A stretch of DNA of 64,000 bases from contig NC_092564.1 in the NCBI RefSeq assembly GCF_037975245.1, positions 12,922,484 through 12,986,483 on the forward strand. The letters run 5' to 3'. Under the pieces are notes generated by a model that worked only from the letters and a program-made list of their open reading frames with translations, had not been told where the DNA came from and did no database searches. Positions 1 through 15,345 of this stretch are shown here, piece by piece (the stretch's first letter is position 1; each line of letters begins with the position of its first letter). Origin of the DNA: Apostichopus japonicus. Its lineage: Eukaryota; Echinodermata; Holothuroidea; Aspidochirotida; Stichopodidae. Made by a program: the position numbers and the translations under genes.

Positions 1-1789
1 ATGATAACATACCTTGCAATTTATGAATAAACATAATCAGACTTTGAATCACGAGTTGCATATTATTCTAAAAATTAAAAGTAGATAACATTTGTCAATA
101 GAAGATGACGGACCCAAAAACTGAAATGACTAACTTAAATTGAATTTCTCATATTCTAGAAAAAAAAATCACTTTTTTCTTCTAACTTTTGATGATATTT
201 TACCAGTGTAATGATGTAATGTATGCATTGTCTCCATATCCCAAGCGGTATTCGAATTCACGACACACATTTTACATGTATACCCATGTGCAGATTCAGG
301 TAGTGTCAGGGAGTCCATCCCCCCAACTCCACAGAAAATATTAAGAGCACCACCGTCAGTGTTCATAGGCCCAATTTATAACCTTTCATGTCTAACAAAT
401 TATTTTCTCGGAGGGGGGGGGGTTGTGTGGGGGCTGGGGTGGGTGGGTCCGCCATACCACTTTAATGGGAGTCGGCTTCAAAGACATCAGGCCCACACTC
501 CCTCCTTGTAATGCACTGGATCCTCCCTGATGCTAATATCTATATGATTTATTAAGTCCAAGTGAATGCGTTATAACCAGCTACACTATTTTTAAGATCT
601 CTCTCTCTATATCTCACATTTTGGCCAAATTTTGACATTTTGTATATATTAAATCTTTCGTGCATATTGTTGTTTTGTTGATATGAACTACCGCATGGAT
701 ATTTTGAATTGGCTGTGACTATATATAGTTATCTCCATTTGTTGTTTAGTTTCACATTTCTTATTTATCTTTATATGGCGTATGAATGGATGGCTGTTTC
801 AATATTTGCGTTGTAAGATCGCAAAAGATTTCTCCTGATGTGAAAAGAGAATAAGCCATTCACGGATAAAATTGAGATCATTTACTCCCTACTCTCGACA
901 TTTTTTTCTTTTTGGTTCTGGAGTAAATATTTACGGTAGAATAACCAATCTGACAACATCAATTTACACGTACAGAGCAGAACATCTAAACATTTGCTTT
1001 TTTTCGTATCCAATGACTGAATAATTGCATCTCTTCTCACCATTCCGGTTCATTGCCCTTCGCTAAGATGATTTCATATATAATATTCCTTCGTCTCGTC
1101 AATTTCGATTTCGCCCTACCCGATGAACTTTAATGGATCAAATAAACGTTTTGCAAGTTTAGCATTTCTCTAGCCAAGCTTAAAATAGTTATCACTCCTG
1201 CAGGCAATAGAGCTAAAGTTAGCATTGAGGGAACGATTGAAATCCTTGAGGAATTCTCGACTTTAAAGTCCTTTTTCAATTAAAGTCTCTCTTCTTTTTT
1301 TTTTCTTTCTTTTTTTTGGGGAGTTTTACTTAGTTGTGCTTCCGGTTAAAAAGGGCGGAGACAAATCATGCAAAGCAAATTTGGTTGAAGTATATAACTA
1401 CTGAACCAAAACGAAACGAAGAAGAAAATAAGAAATATTGTTGAAAACTTTGAAAAAAGCGAAAGGATAATGTCAACAATGTGTCTACTTTGTTTGCAGG
1501 TCAGAATGGCTGAGCAGGTAACACACATGAAATGATAAATTGCATAAAAAAATGGTTGAAATTTAGGTGATTAATTTAGTGGCATTTTAAGATCGGATTG
1601 ATAATTTAACATCCAATGACTTATCTTAAATATTTGCAGGACTCATTACATATCAAAATGTAAGCAGCGAACAGTTCTATATCTTGTCAGCGTGTGAGAA
1701 TTTTTCTTTTTCCAAATGAAATACTTTCCAAATTAATTGTATCTTTCCTACTACCGAGAGTTTAGAGTAATGTCTTATCTATATATCAT
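1..1789. other. gene-free AT-rich stretch with a G-quadruplex motif
   Basis: I see no recognisable gene. Positions 413-447 hold five G tracts (10, 5, 4, 3 and 3 G) separated by short loops, which fits a G-quadruplex-forming motif on the plus strand. Positions 1286-1318 are a polypyrimidine run. The short open frames here look random and have no splice or family signature. Confidence 0.6.
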
Positions 1790-3065
1790 GTAACAACAAT
1801 ATACGGTAACTTACTGCTATGTGACTTACTGTACGATGTATAGTAGCTTACTGCGATGTAACTAACTCATACGTAAGTTACTAGGACGTAACTTACTAAT
1901 ATACGTAAGTTACTAGGACGTAACTCACTCAGAATACGTAAGTTACTAGGACGTATAACTCACTAGTACTTAACACTAGGACGTAAGTTACTAGGCCGGT
2001 AACTCACTAATACGTAACTCACAAATATGTAACTTACTAGGACGTAACTCACTAATAAGTTAGTTTCAGGACGTAAATCACTAATACGTAAGTTACTAGG
2101 ACTGAACTCACTAGTACGTAACTTACTAGGACGTAACTCACTAATACGTAAGTTACTAGGACGTAACTCACTTATACATAAGTTACTAGGACGTTACTCA
2201 CTAATACGTAAGTTACTAGGACGTAACTCCCTTATACATAAGTTACTAGGACGTAACTCACTAATACGTAAGTTACTAGGATGTAACTCACTAATACGTA
2301 AGTTACTAGGACTTAACTCACTAATACGTAAGTTACCGTAACTCACTAATACGTAAGTTACTAGGACGTAACTCACTTATACATAAGTTACTAGGACGTA
2401 ACTCACTAATACGTAAGTTACTAGGACGTAACTCACTAATGCGTAAGTTACTAGGACGTAACTCACTAATACGTAAGTTACTAGGACGTAACTCACTAAT
2501 ACGTAAGTTACTAGGGCTTAACTCAATAATACGTAAGTTACTAGGACGTAGCTCACTAATACGTAAGTTAATATGACATAACTCACTGATACGTAATTAA
2601 CTAGGACAAAACTCACTAATACGTAAGTTACTAGGGCTTAACTCAATAATACGTAAGTTACTAGGACGTAACTCACTAATACGTAAGTTAATAGGACGTA
2701 ACTCACTAATACGTATGTTACTAGGACTTAACTCACTAATACGTAAGTTACTAGGGCTTAACTCACTAATACGTAAGTTACTAGGACGTAACTCACTAAT
2801 ACGTAAGTTACTAGGACGTAACTCACTAATACGTAAGTTAATATGACATAACTCACTGATACGTAATTAACTAGGACAAAACTCACTACACTACGTTGAT
2901 TCTTACTGCGATGTAACTTACTCAGGTATAACTTACTACTGTGTAACTCAATACGATGTAATTTATGATACGATGTAGCTCAATACTATGTAATTGACTA
3001 CGACGTACCTTAATACGATGTATCTTATTATACTATGTGACTTACTACGATGTAACTGGCTACAA
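1790..3065. repeat. minisatellite, 15/30-bp unit with higher-order structure
   Basis: The core (about 1890-2890) repeats a 30-bp unit made of two related 15-mers, ACGTAAGTTACTAGG and ACGTAACTCACTAAT. Both flanks (1790-1880 and 2900-3065) contain looser, diverged forms of the same 15-17 bp motif, so the array is homogeneous in the centre and decayed at its edges. Variant units recur at multiples of 30 bp. The variant block starting at 2561 reappears at 2831 (270 bp, nine units) and matches over more than 55 bp, and the GGGCTTAACTCA variant recurs every 120 bp. This indicates segmental amplification of multi-unit blocks. The 60-aa open frame on the minus strand (2194-2376) is a by-product of the period being divisible by three. 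Confidence 0.95.
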
Positions 3066-3813
3066 TTCTATATTGTTAACACTTTCGTTCTATCAAGTAT
3101 CATTGCTCTTTAGTGTGGTATATTTACCATACGAATCAAAATGAATATTTATGGTAGTCATTCTTCTTGTGGTGATCCATTTAAGGGTCGGGTACCTGAT
3201 ACGACAACGAGAAACCATTTGATACTCTAACCTGTCTCAAAAGAAATCGTAACTTTTCACCAAGTTTGCCACTTGAGAAATCATAGAAATTTACTTTCAT
3301 CAAAGGAGCTATTCCGTCTGTAACGACTGTCTATATTACAGGCCATACGATTGACATAACAGTTCTCGACATGTCAGAAGTCTTGGTGTTACATTTCAAG
3401 TGAAACTGATGTTAACTAAATTTGAATGGCCTCAGAGCTTTGAACGCAAAGATACGACTTAAGAAAGAGCAGACATACTGAAAGCTGCAAACGATGTATG
3501 CTTTGTGTATGAATTTGTCACCTAAACCTTAATATAATGAATTATAGAAAATAGTTGTTGATGATAATGCTATATCCAGAATCAGAAATAAAAAGTCGGT
3601 TATGTATCAAAAGTGGGCCAGAGTCTGGGAAAACTAGATAAGAAACAACGGACTCGAAGTATATATTCGTGTCTATATTATAGTGTATGATCAAGGCCTT
3701 CATTGTGAAATTAAAGTTAAAAACGGCATTGATACGATATTTGGGGTGTTTTGCATCGCTCCTTCATATGGCACTTATGCACTTCGGTTATATGTTATAT
3801 TTAAACAAATAAT
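3066..3813. other. gene-free stretch
   Basis: AT-rich unique-looking DNA between the minisatellite and the hAT-type element. I recognise no exon, RNA gene or repeat. The last bases, CAAATAAT at 3806-3813, are the left target-site duplication of the next element. Confidence 0.6.
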
Positions 3814-4460
3814 CAAGGGCGGCGGAACCGGGGGGGCACAGGGGGCACGTGCCCCCCCACTTTTCCTCAGGGGTAAAAATGTGCCCTTTTTCTACATAAA
3901 AATTGAGGTGTCTCAAGTTAGCAAGAGGCCAGGGAACCAGAATGAACACTCGGGAAGGGCCGTTTCCGGTCATCTGAGGGGTTTGTAAAACCAAAATTTT
4001 TCTTGTACGCTCCGCGCCAACCGATGGTGGCGCTCCGCTCAGATAGTCGTACATACAACTTTGCAAATCCTGGCTACGCCCCTGACTTTTAATGAATTTA
4101 TGTGGGTCAAACTCGAAGCTATTTCGAATGGAAACAATTTGTTAAGATATTAACAAGAAATAAACTCTAATTCGGAAGATTCCTACATTAGCAACTAGCA
4201 TGATTTCACCTCATTTGTCTCGATGGAAAACTTGTTCCTTGTTTCCCAATTTGCACATTGGATATTGCAGTGCTAGTATGCATATTTTCCTTGAAGGGGG
4301 GGGGGGGCGTTGATGGAGTGATGTGTATACGCAAATAAGATAATACAATAAGAGTTATAAAGGGTACTAAATATCAGGCTACATCAGTCCAATCGAATTT
4401 CTGCAAAGTGCCCTTTGATGTCGGTGCCCCCCCAGATTAAAATTGCTTCCGCCGCCCTTG
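3814..4460 (+). mobile_element. non-autonomous hAT-type DNA transposon, CAAGGGCGGCGG family, copy 1
   Basis: The ends are inverted repeats: CAAGGGCGGCGGAA at the left and its complement TTCCGCCGCCCTTG at the right, with one internal mismatch nearby. The element is flanked by a perfect 8-bp direct repeat, CAAATAAT, at 3806-3813 and 4461-4468. Eight-base duplications and CA...TG ends are the hallmark of the hAT superfamily. At 647 bp with no transposase frame, it is a non-autonomous (MITE-like) copy. About 90 bp at the left and 260 bp at the right closely match the copy at 22337-23101. The centre (about 3906-4084) is instead the 3' half of a different hAT-like family, ending TGGCTACGCCCCTG at 4084, and includes the shared hairpin module at 3947-4047. 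It is therefore a mosaic. Confidence 0.87.
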
Positions 4461-4468
4461 CAAATAAT

Positions 4469-4598
4469 GCTCGCTCTATGTTCATTGGTCAACACTATTA
4501 ATCAAGAAAGTAACGAAGCATACAGTGCAGGCATGCATACAATATATTACATAGCATGAAGTTCGTAAAGTTCATAATACTGTTTTATGAAAGCACTG

Positions 4599-4642
<44 letters not shown>

Positions 4643-6726
4643 ATGACATCACCTCAAATGTGCCACAGACTGTAATTAGACGCCCAGATGAGAAACAGTA
4701 AACTGCGTTCGATCAGAAATAAACCACAAAACTTAGATTCGGTTCGTCACGAACCACTTAATGATAAGCAACATTAATTATGTGGTAAAATATGCTTTTC
4801 CTGGATCGATCATGACAACTTCACTGATGGAAATAATTCGTACCTTCATACAGAAAGTCTAAGCCAAAGCCCACGTGAAGTCATCGTGAAATGATAACGA
4901 TATTGTACCAGTGCATCGGTATTGGATCCTTAAGGAGAATAATGCACCACCTTCAAACTGGAGCGTCAATCAATGACTGTTATGTAAGCACGCACTGTTT
5001 ACATCATATGGTACAAAAGCTATAACGTAATTGACAGGCAGAGTATACGGAACATTAAATTTCATAACATTGCGTTTAAATTTGACAGGACTTTTGCTGG
5101 TGTAAGATCATGATAGTCGCTAAGGTCTGTATACAACACTTAAAGTAGCACTTTTAACGAAAAGTAAGTATTTCCGAAAATTGTTAAACCACTTTTATCA
5201 AGTATAGAATCACCCCCCCCCCCCCGGGTACCCGAACTGGAAAAGAAGCTAATGTTATAGTGTTCTTTGCAGGATATATATGTTGGTGTGTCTGTATAAG
5301 GTTACTTTAATCTGAAGTTGTCCGAGTTGACATTTGCATATATTTTATATTGTAATTGACTAGTATAGCAATTTGAATTAGTCTGGGCAATCACCTTGTC
5401 AACAATAGAACAGAGTTCTATATTAAATTACTACGTAAACCTCCTTTGCTGAAATCATCTAAAGGTCGACTGAACCAACTGTAATCGCATTTTTGGGTCG
5501 TGTGGGAGGTTGAGGGGGTGGGGGGGTGGAGGAATGACCATCGTCGGTCGGATCTAAAGGTTCAGTTGGGGCATTATTGTTTGCACATTTAGCTGGGGGG
5601 GGGGGGGGGTGTTATACTACTCATGAAGTCTCAGGTCTTCCTTCCTTAAAGGTTCTTGCCTCTACCACAATAAATCCAGAGGAATTTAGAACCACCCCCA
5701 TCACGAACCTTCTTAAAAACCTGTGAAATTCACTGCACCAACCACAACATATTATTACCGCCCTCTTTTTCCCCTTCAAATCAATTCGTCATTCAAAATT
5801 ATGTATATGACAATCTCATTTTGGCAGTTTGAGCATAGACATAATATACCTGCACAGATGTGTCCTTTCCTCGATTAAAAATGAACAGTTTAGTGACTTT
5901 ATTCACGTTATATTATTCTACCTACTGACCGAAATGTCATTCCCCTTTAATTTGGACATGATTTAAAATTCCCAAATAGGTGAAGTTTAAGAGGTTTCGT
6001 ATTTCCAATCTCAATATACGTTACTTCCCGTTTCATGACGTATTTGTCTACCCTCCAAGCCACACGTGACGTTAGCTATGGTAACTTCCAAACTCTTTAA
6101 AATTCGAGATTACGTTTTCCCTTTCATCCTTTTCTAACACCTCTAGTTGTTTCTACACGTCACAATCTTCGCTTCCACATGACAATTTCCTGATGACGTA
6201 TACATTATTAGAAGTCACGAAGAGATTGTATTATATATACTATAGCTATATTGGTCTGTTGTAGAAAATTTTGGTAACGTTCTTTTCTTTCCATTACTGC
6301 TAAATAAATGTAACATGAAAGTGAATAACCTTAATACGAGACGATGGGAACAATATGGTGATATTCTCCATTTGGGAAGGAGCCTTTTCTATTTAATTTC
6401 TTACAAGAATGATTTACGACGATGGTTCTTTTTAATTACATTTCTTTTTACATTCCATATTAATCAAAGAACTCGAATATGTTATTCCTTTTTTGATAAA
6501 TTATGAAGGTATGATATTTACATGCAGCATGATCTATTTGTGTCGTCTGTGCTGCATACATTTACCCACACATGCATCTTCATTTTATTTATTTTTAAAA
6601 CCAGATTATTATCAATTAATGTTCTGTAGTTAAAGTTATGACATTGAATGTTGTGGTAATAATTTATCGGTACTCTCACGTCAAAGCATAGCGAAAAACA
6701 AAACACAGAATGAATTTGTTTTACAG
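4469..6726. other. gene-free stretch with simple repeats
   Basis: Contains a TA microsatellite at about 4601-4640, a poly-C run at 5213-5225 and G-rich segments at about 5508-5530 and 5594-5608. The GTAA-rich, AT-rich remainder shows no recognisable coding or RNA feature. A 63-aa open frame at 6315-6506 has no supporting features. Confidence 0.5.
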
Positions 6727-6860
6727 GGCTCCATCCTCCATGTATGTCGTATGATATCTACGTCAGTGACGCGAAAAAATGGTACTTTAACAAACCAGGG
6801 TTCGAGTCTACGTTAAATATATCCTGCATTGGCCTGGCACCAAAAGACGTTGATCAACAG
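6727..6860 (+). CDS. candidate internal exon of an unrecognised gene (GC-AG type donor)
   Basis: A 134-bp segment follows the acceptor-like TTTGTTTTACAG and ends at CAACAG followed by GCAAGT, the consensus form of the minority GC splice donor. Skipping the first two bases it reads through 44 codons without a stop, with a balanced residue composition (one stretch reads YVSDAKKWYFNKPGF). The in-frame stop TAG comes only after the donor. I do not recognise the protein family. Chance open frames of this length are common in this window, so support rests on the pairing of an acceptor, a strong GC donor and protein-like composition. No neighbouring exon could be identified. It may be a lone exon of a gene with very long introns, or chance. 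Confidence 0.28.
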
Positions 6861-8838
6861 GCAAGTTAGGGCTCGATTATTCTATGTAGCATATATTATA
6901 CAACATACGGTATAGGCCTAAGTGACGTGAATATGAACAGAGGTATAGATGAACAAACGAAGGCTCGTTTCTATACGACGTAGTCTATAATCTAGTTAAG
7001 TGACAAGGAACATGTTAGTGACCAAATCGGTGCTCATACTAAGTTAAAAGAAATGATGAACTTGTTGATCAACTCTCGATTTAATGTAGCGCGTAAGATT
7101 TACGTTGATGAAAACGACAGCTGTTGTAAACTAACTAGGAATAGGATATTGACAGGCAGGTCAACTGTTTTATAGTTCTTGACCGTCGTATGCAGCTACG
7201 TTGACTTTTTGTCGTATTATTATTATTATTATTATGATTATGATTATGATTATTCTGACATAAAAGTCCTTTTTAAGAACGTCATATATGTCACAAAACA
7301 CGTTTCGTTATCTCTGCATACAAATACACAAACACCAACCAGAGAAAAACAAAAATAACTCTTCATAGTAAACGACGTAAATATGACAGCAATATACTAT
7401 CAAAATATCCTGTTAAAAGGAACAGAATTGTCTCAACCGTATCGTCACCTAAATGACAAGGGGGTGTTACAAAAATCGGGAGAAGGAACAGTTAGAACAG
7501 GTGAAATAGGAACAAGTGGTGACGTATGTCGCACCTGAAAATACCAAGTTCAAACAAGAACGCTTCCAGGCGAAGAAGAGGAGGTACTTTTGTAAACTAG
7601 TTCTAACACAAGAGATTAAATCCAAATACAGCAGAGTGAAGTATCTATGATGTGTCTCAAAACAAAACTGTCATTTCTAGTTTATTGTAGTTTGTTAGCT
7701 GGGTTTTTTCCCCTTCTTTTTCTGGAAAGGGGGGGGGGGGCGGTTGTTATAATTTTAATGATTCCCACTCGGGAAATATTGAGATTAATTCTGAATGGAC
7801 TTACTTTAACACTAACATTATTAAAGAGCAGCATGATTAATGTTGATAAGGAAGGTTATTCAGTAATTTATAGTACGTGAACAGTTACACGTTACACAAT
7901 GTAACACTGTGTTAATAACGTATATTTTATTGACGTGAGCAGCTTCTTTTGACCCTTCACAAACAACCTCATATTTTGATGGGATTATCAGAACTTTAAC
8001 CGATAGGTGATGATAAACAAGCAATCATTCTCAGTGTGAGTTGACCGCTTTTAATATATTACATATACATTTGAAGTAAGTTATATATGTCTTAAATACA
8101 CGCTGGCTTTCAATGTTGATATTGAATTGGTGTTACACTGTTGTGTTTTTTCATGTATAGGAAGTCACTAAACGGGGTTTACTCTTTTAAGTTCCATGTG
8201 AAAATCACATTTAGAACTATAAATCCCAACTTTAAAGAATACGTGTAATGTGGTTCAATTCTTGAGATAATCTCGCAAGGCCTCTAACGTCCAACCTTCG
8301 TCACATATCTGTAATAAACAGCTGAATTCAACAAAAAACACCGTGTGGACTAAAACTACATCATAATACGAGCAGTTTACTATTCACGGAGACACAATCG
8401 ACGGCGATCGTAACTCCAAGTTGGTAGAGAGTGTTGGAGTTTCTCATCAGCAGGATCTTGCTTGCTTGGGTCAATTGTCGTTAAACTTTAAGAGTGGTCG
8501 TTTATTGATTTACTCTTATGAAATGAGTCAAGTGATTGTAAATCGTACACTAAGATGTTTTCTTGCTCTTCGTATGTACTTAGTGAGGAATTCGTTAAGC
8601 GATTCGAAGAGAACAAGTGAAATTGATGACTGTTGAAGCAGTGGTATATGATACCTTTGACCTTTACCGTGTAACATGTCAAAATGTCGCCAGTGTACAC
8701 TAGAGACAAAGGTAATCTACATTTTCATCAGACTGAAATGGATTTTGAACACCTTTCTACACGGTGTGAGTACAGTGTTGTTTGAACTGAACAAAGAGAT
8801 TGCCTATTTGTATATATATATATATATATATCTATCTA

Positions 8839-8882
<44 letters not shown>

Positions 8883-10844
8883 AACACAACCGCTAAACAC
8901 GCTAAACACTCTAAACACAGCAAACAAGAGAGGATACAATGGGGGGGGGGGGGTGAGTGGGGATGGGAATTTCGTTTCATCAAGGTACTAGGTTCAAGTA
9001 ATATCATATCTCGACGCTTTCAGTTGATATCAACGGAAGAAAGACAAGTTTCACCGCACTTACACTTACAGCGATGATCTTGTACTGCAGGAAAGTTATA
9101 TAAAAAAATAAACATTTCATTATTGGACGACAATAAAAATAATAATCATCGCTTTAAATATGAAGTATTTTGGAGTCGGCCTATAGTTTATTTGCTGGCA
9201 TTTAACCATATCAATGAAATAAAAGCATGAATGATCTTCCCCTTTCGCTATTTTGTTGAGAAAGAAAAAAAGTAGGTTTCGATTCAAACGTCACCACATG
9301 GCTGTACAAACTTAGTGAATTCGTTAAAATGACTCACACGTTTGCGAAATGTAAGCGTCTTCCGGGGCAATATAGTACAGGTGACTACCGAAAGAGAAAC
9401 ATTTACTTGAAATTTTCCTTGCTCTGCAACTAATTTATTTTTAATAATATGTCTTCATAGCTTTGCCTTGTAAATAGGAACAAGACGATATACTTTTGGA
9501 GCAAATTTAAGGAGTGAAGTTTACCTCAAGGACTTATCGATTTGTGACCTTAATTTCTCAAAGCGTGACTCCGGGGGATTTCTCCAGAGCTATAGGTCAA
9601 CATATACCTCTGCCTTTAGAAGACAATTCCTTCCAAACTGTTTGTATTGTAAATCGTGGAAAAATCGGGAGTGACCGAGGGAAAGAAGATTGTTAAAATG
9701 AAGACAAAAGTACAAACCAATGGTTCATGTGAATTAATGTTACTCTAGCTTATATTTCAATGTTCATTTAAAACGCTCGTGCGGCTGATTTCTGAAGTTT
9801 TTGAAGTTGTTTCTGAAAATGTCGACTATAGGTACTAAACACATATATGCTGCATTTTCACCCGGTGACACTCACTATACAATCTATTAGACATTGAACG
9901 CACTATTAATGGCATTGAACACTCTACACATTGATGGTATTGAACAATAATTGGCGAGTTTGTTGTTGGCGGAGGGGGTCAGGTATAAGCATCATAACTT
10001 CCGGTTCAATTCGGGACGACAGGAACGGAAGGATGCTTTCAAATATGTACCCTCTACAACTTTCAATGAAAAGGAGTATGGACGGTCCTTCCTTAAGATC
10101 TGCCCCCCCCCCCTCCCTGTACTAGCCACATTTTTCAAAATTACCCATGCCGTCACACCTCTTGAAAGTGGGTTCAAATTGAATTTTTCTTTTCCTCTTA
10201 ACTGATTTTTTTAGTATGCCGAGTGTCAACTAGCTTTCAATAGGTGTCTGTATGCACGTTAAATTCATGGAAGGCGCTCTATGTAATCTTTGCCCCTCTG
10301 TGTGTTATTTGTTTTTCTTGTGTATCACCTGCGAGGAATAACCAACACTCTCCTATGACAAGACAAATTTCAGAATATATCAAAATGTATGTAAAGAAAG
10401 CTCCCTTTTTTTATAAGAACAAATTGATCTGTTTTAATGATCATATGTAACAAAGGAATTTGACATGACATCATGAAACCGAACTGTATGTGTGTTAGAG
10501 TGTTGTTGTTAATGTGCTTTATGCAGTTTCCATTTACCAATCATCTTGATTATTATATCATCTAACACAAGCGGCGCTTCTGTTAATATGAACGCAATTC
10601 AATTTGCATGACGTGAGTTACTATTTCAAGATCATCAGAGCCATAACAAAAACGTGGCTCAGTTATGTCCAATTATTATAGAATGACAGGAATCTCCTTT
10701 ACTTATAAAACATTTACGATGATATTAGTATTAACATCATCGTAATTGATGGACTGTACTGTGAGGGTTAACTCACTTGTTGCTGTTGACTGTGGGACAC
10801 CGTATGATAACATTTCATGCATTATTATGTCATAATGTTTGCTA
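6861..10844. other. gene-free stretch with simple repeats
   Basis: Holds a (TTA)n/(TTATGA)n tract at about 7216-7256, poly-G at 7731-7741 and 8941-8953, a TA array at 8811-8880 followed by a short GCTAAACAC-type repeat (about 8893-8920), and poly-C at 10104-10112. The open frames at 7647-7880, 8421-8636, 8676-9077 and 9514-9696 have no recognisable domains and several run through the simple repeats. Confidence 0.5.
8811..8880. repeat. TA microsatellite
   Basis: About 70 bp of alternating TA with a short CTAT-containing interruption near 8830. The Tyr/Ile-rich open frame across it (8676-9077) is a product of the repeat. Confidence 0.95.
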
Positions 10845-11905
10845 GTTGACTGGTTAGTGTTGGCAGTGGGATACGGTACTGGTATGTAACCTTCTATGCA
10901 TGACTCTATTTAATGGTTAGTGCAATTAATGAGTATGCTATGTATCTTTTTGCATATACATCACTCATTTGATGAAGTTTCCTAATTTACAGGTTAGTGT
11001 TGACAGTGACGTATGATATGTAACCTTAAATATTACTCAGGTGATGAGGTATGCTTGTTTGCTGGTTAGTGCTGGTGGTTATGTGCAACCTTTCAGAGAC
11101 AGCATGAACTGACTCATGTGAAGGTGGGGGAGGGGTGGGGAAGGGGATAACTGGTTAGTGCTGGGAGTTGGGTACGGTATGTATCATTCATTTACATCAC
11201 TCAGGTTATTAACTTATGCTTAATTACTGGTTAGTGCCGGTGGTTATGCACTGACTAATGTGACGGGGAGGGGGTGCTAGCTAACTGGTTAGTGCTGGGA
11301 GTTGGGTACGGTATGTATCATTTATTTACATCACTCAGGTCATTAACTTATGCTTATTTACTGGTTAGTGCAGGTGGTTATGCACTGACTCATGTGACGG
11401 GGGTGGTGATATAGCTAACTGGTTAGTGCTGGGAGTGGGGAACGGTATGTATCATTCATTTACATCACTCAGGTTATTAACGTATGCTTATTTACTGGTT
11501 AGTGCAAGTGGTTATGCACTGACTCTTTGAAGGCTGGGGGGGGGGGGGTTGCTAGCTAACTGGTTAGTGCTGGGAGTGTGGTACAGTATGTGTCATTCAT
11601 ATACATCACTCAGGTCATTAACTTATGCTTATTTACTGGTTAGTGCAAGTGGTTATGCACTGACTCATATGACGGGGGGGGGGGGGGTGCTAGCTAACTG
11701 GTTAGTGCTGGGAGTGGGGTACGGTATGTAACATTCATATATATCATTCAGTGGGGGGCTGGGGGTATTTACTAGTTAGAGCTGGTAGTGTTGTACGGTA
11801 GCCTATATGTAGCCTATAACTATTTAATATTTTAAATACATGTCACCTGTAACTATAGATATGCTAGTATGATGGTTAGTACTGACAGTGAGATATGTAA
11901 CCTTA
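10845..11905. repeat. minisatellite, ~134-141 bp unit
   Basis: The motif CTGGTTAGTGCTGGGAGT recurs at 11151, 11285, 11419, 11560 and 11699, so the unit is 134-141 bp. Each unit also holds a second half-motif, CTGGTTAGTGCAGGTGG, suggesting an older ~70-bp monomer that was dimerised. Looser versions flank the core (near 10850, 10992, 11061 and 11873). Length differences between units come mainly from a G-run before GCTAGCTAACTGG, which ranges from a few to more than ten G. A separate G-quadruplex-capable stretch lies at 11126-11146. Open frames inside are not genes. Confidence 0.93.

Positions 11906-15345
<3,440 letters not shown>

Noticed and set aside
6790-6815. Box B-like GGTTCGAGTCT suggesting a tRNA or SINE
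   Set aside because: There is no box A at the right distance. The sequence reads better as part of the candidate exon.
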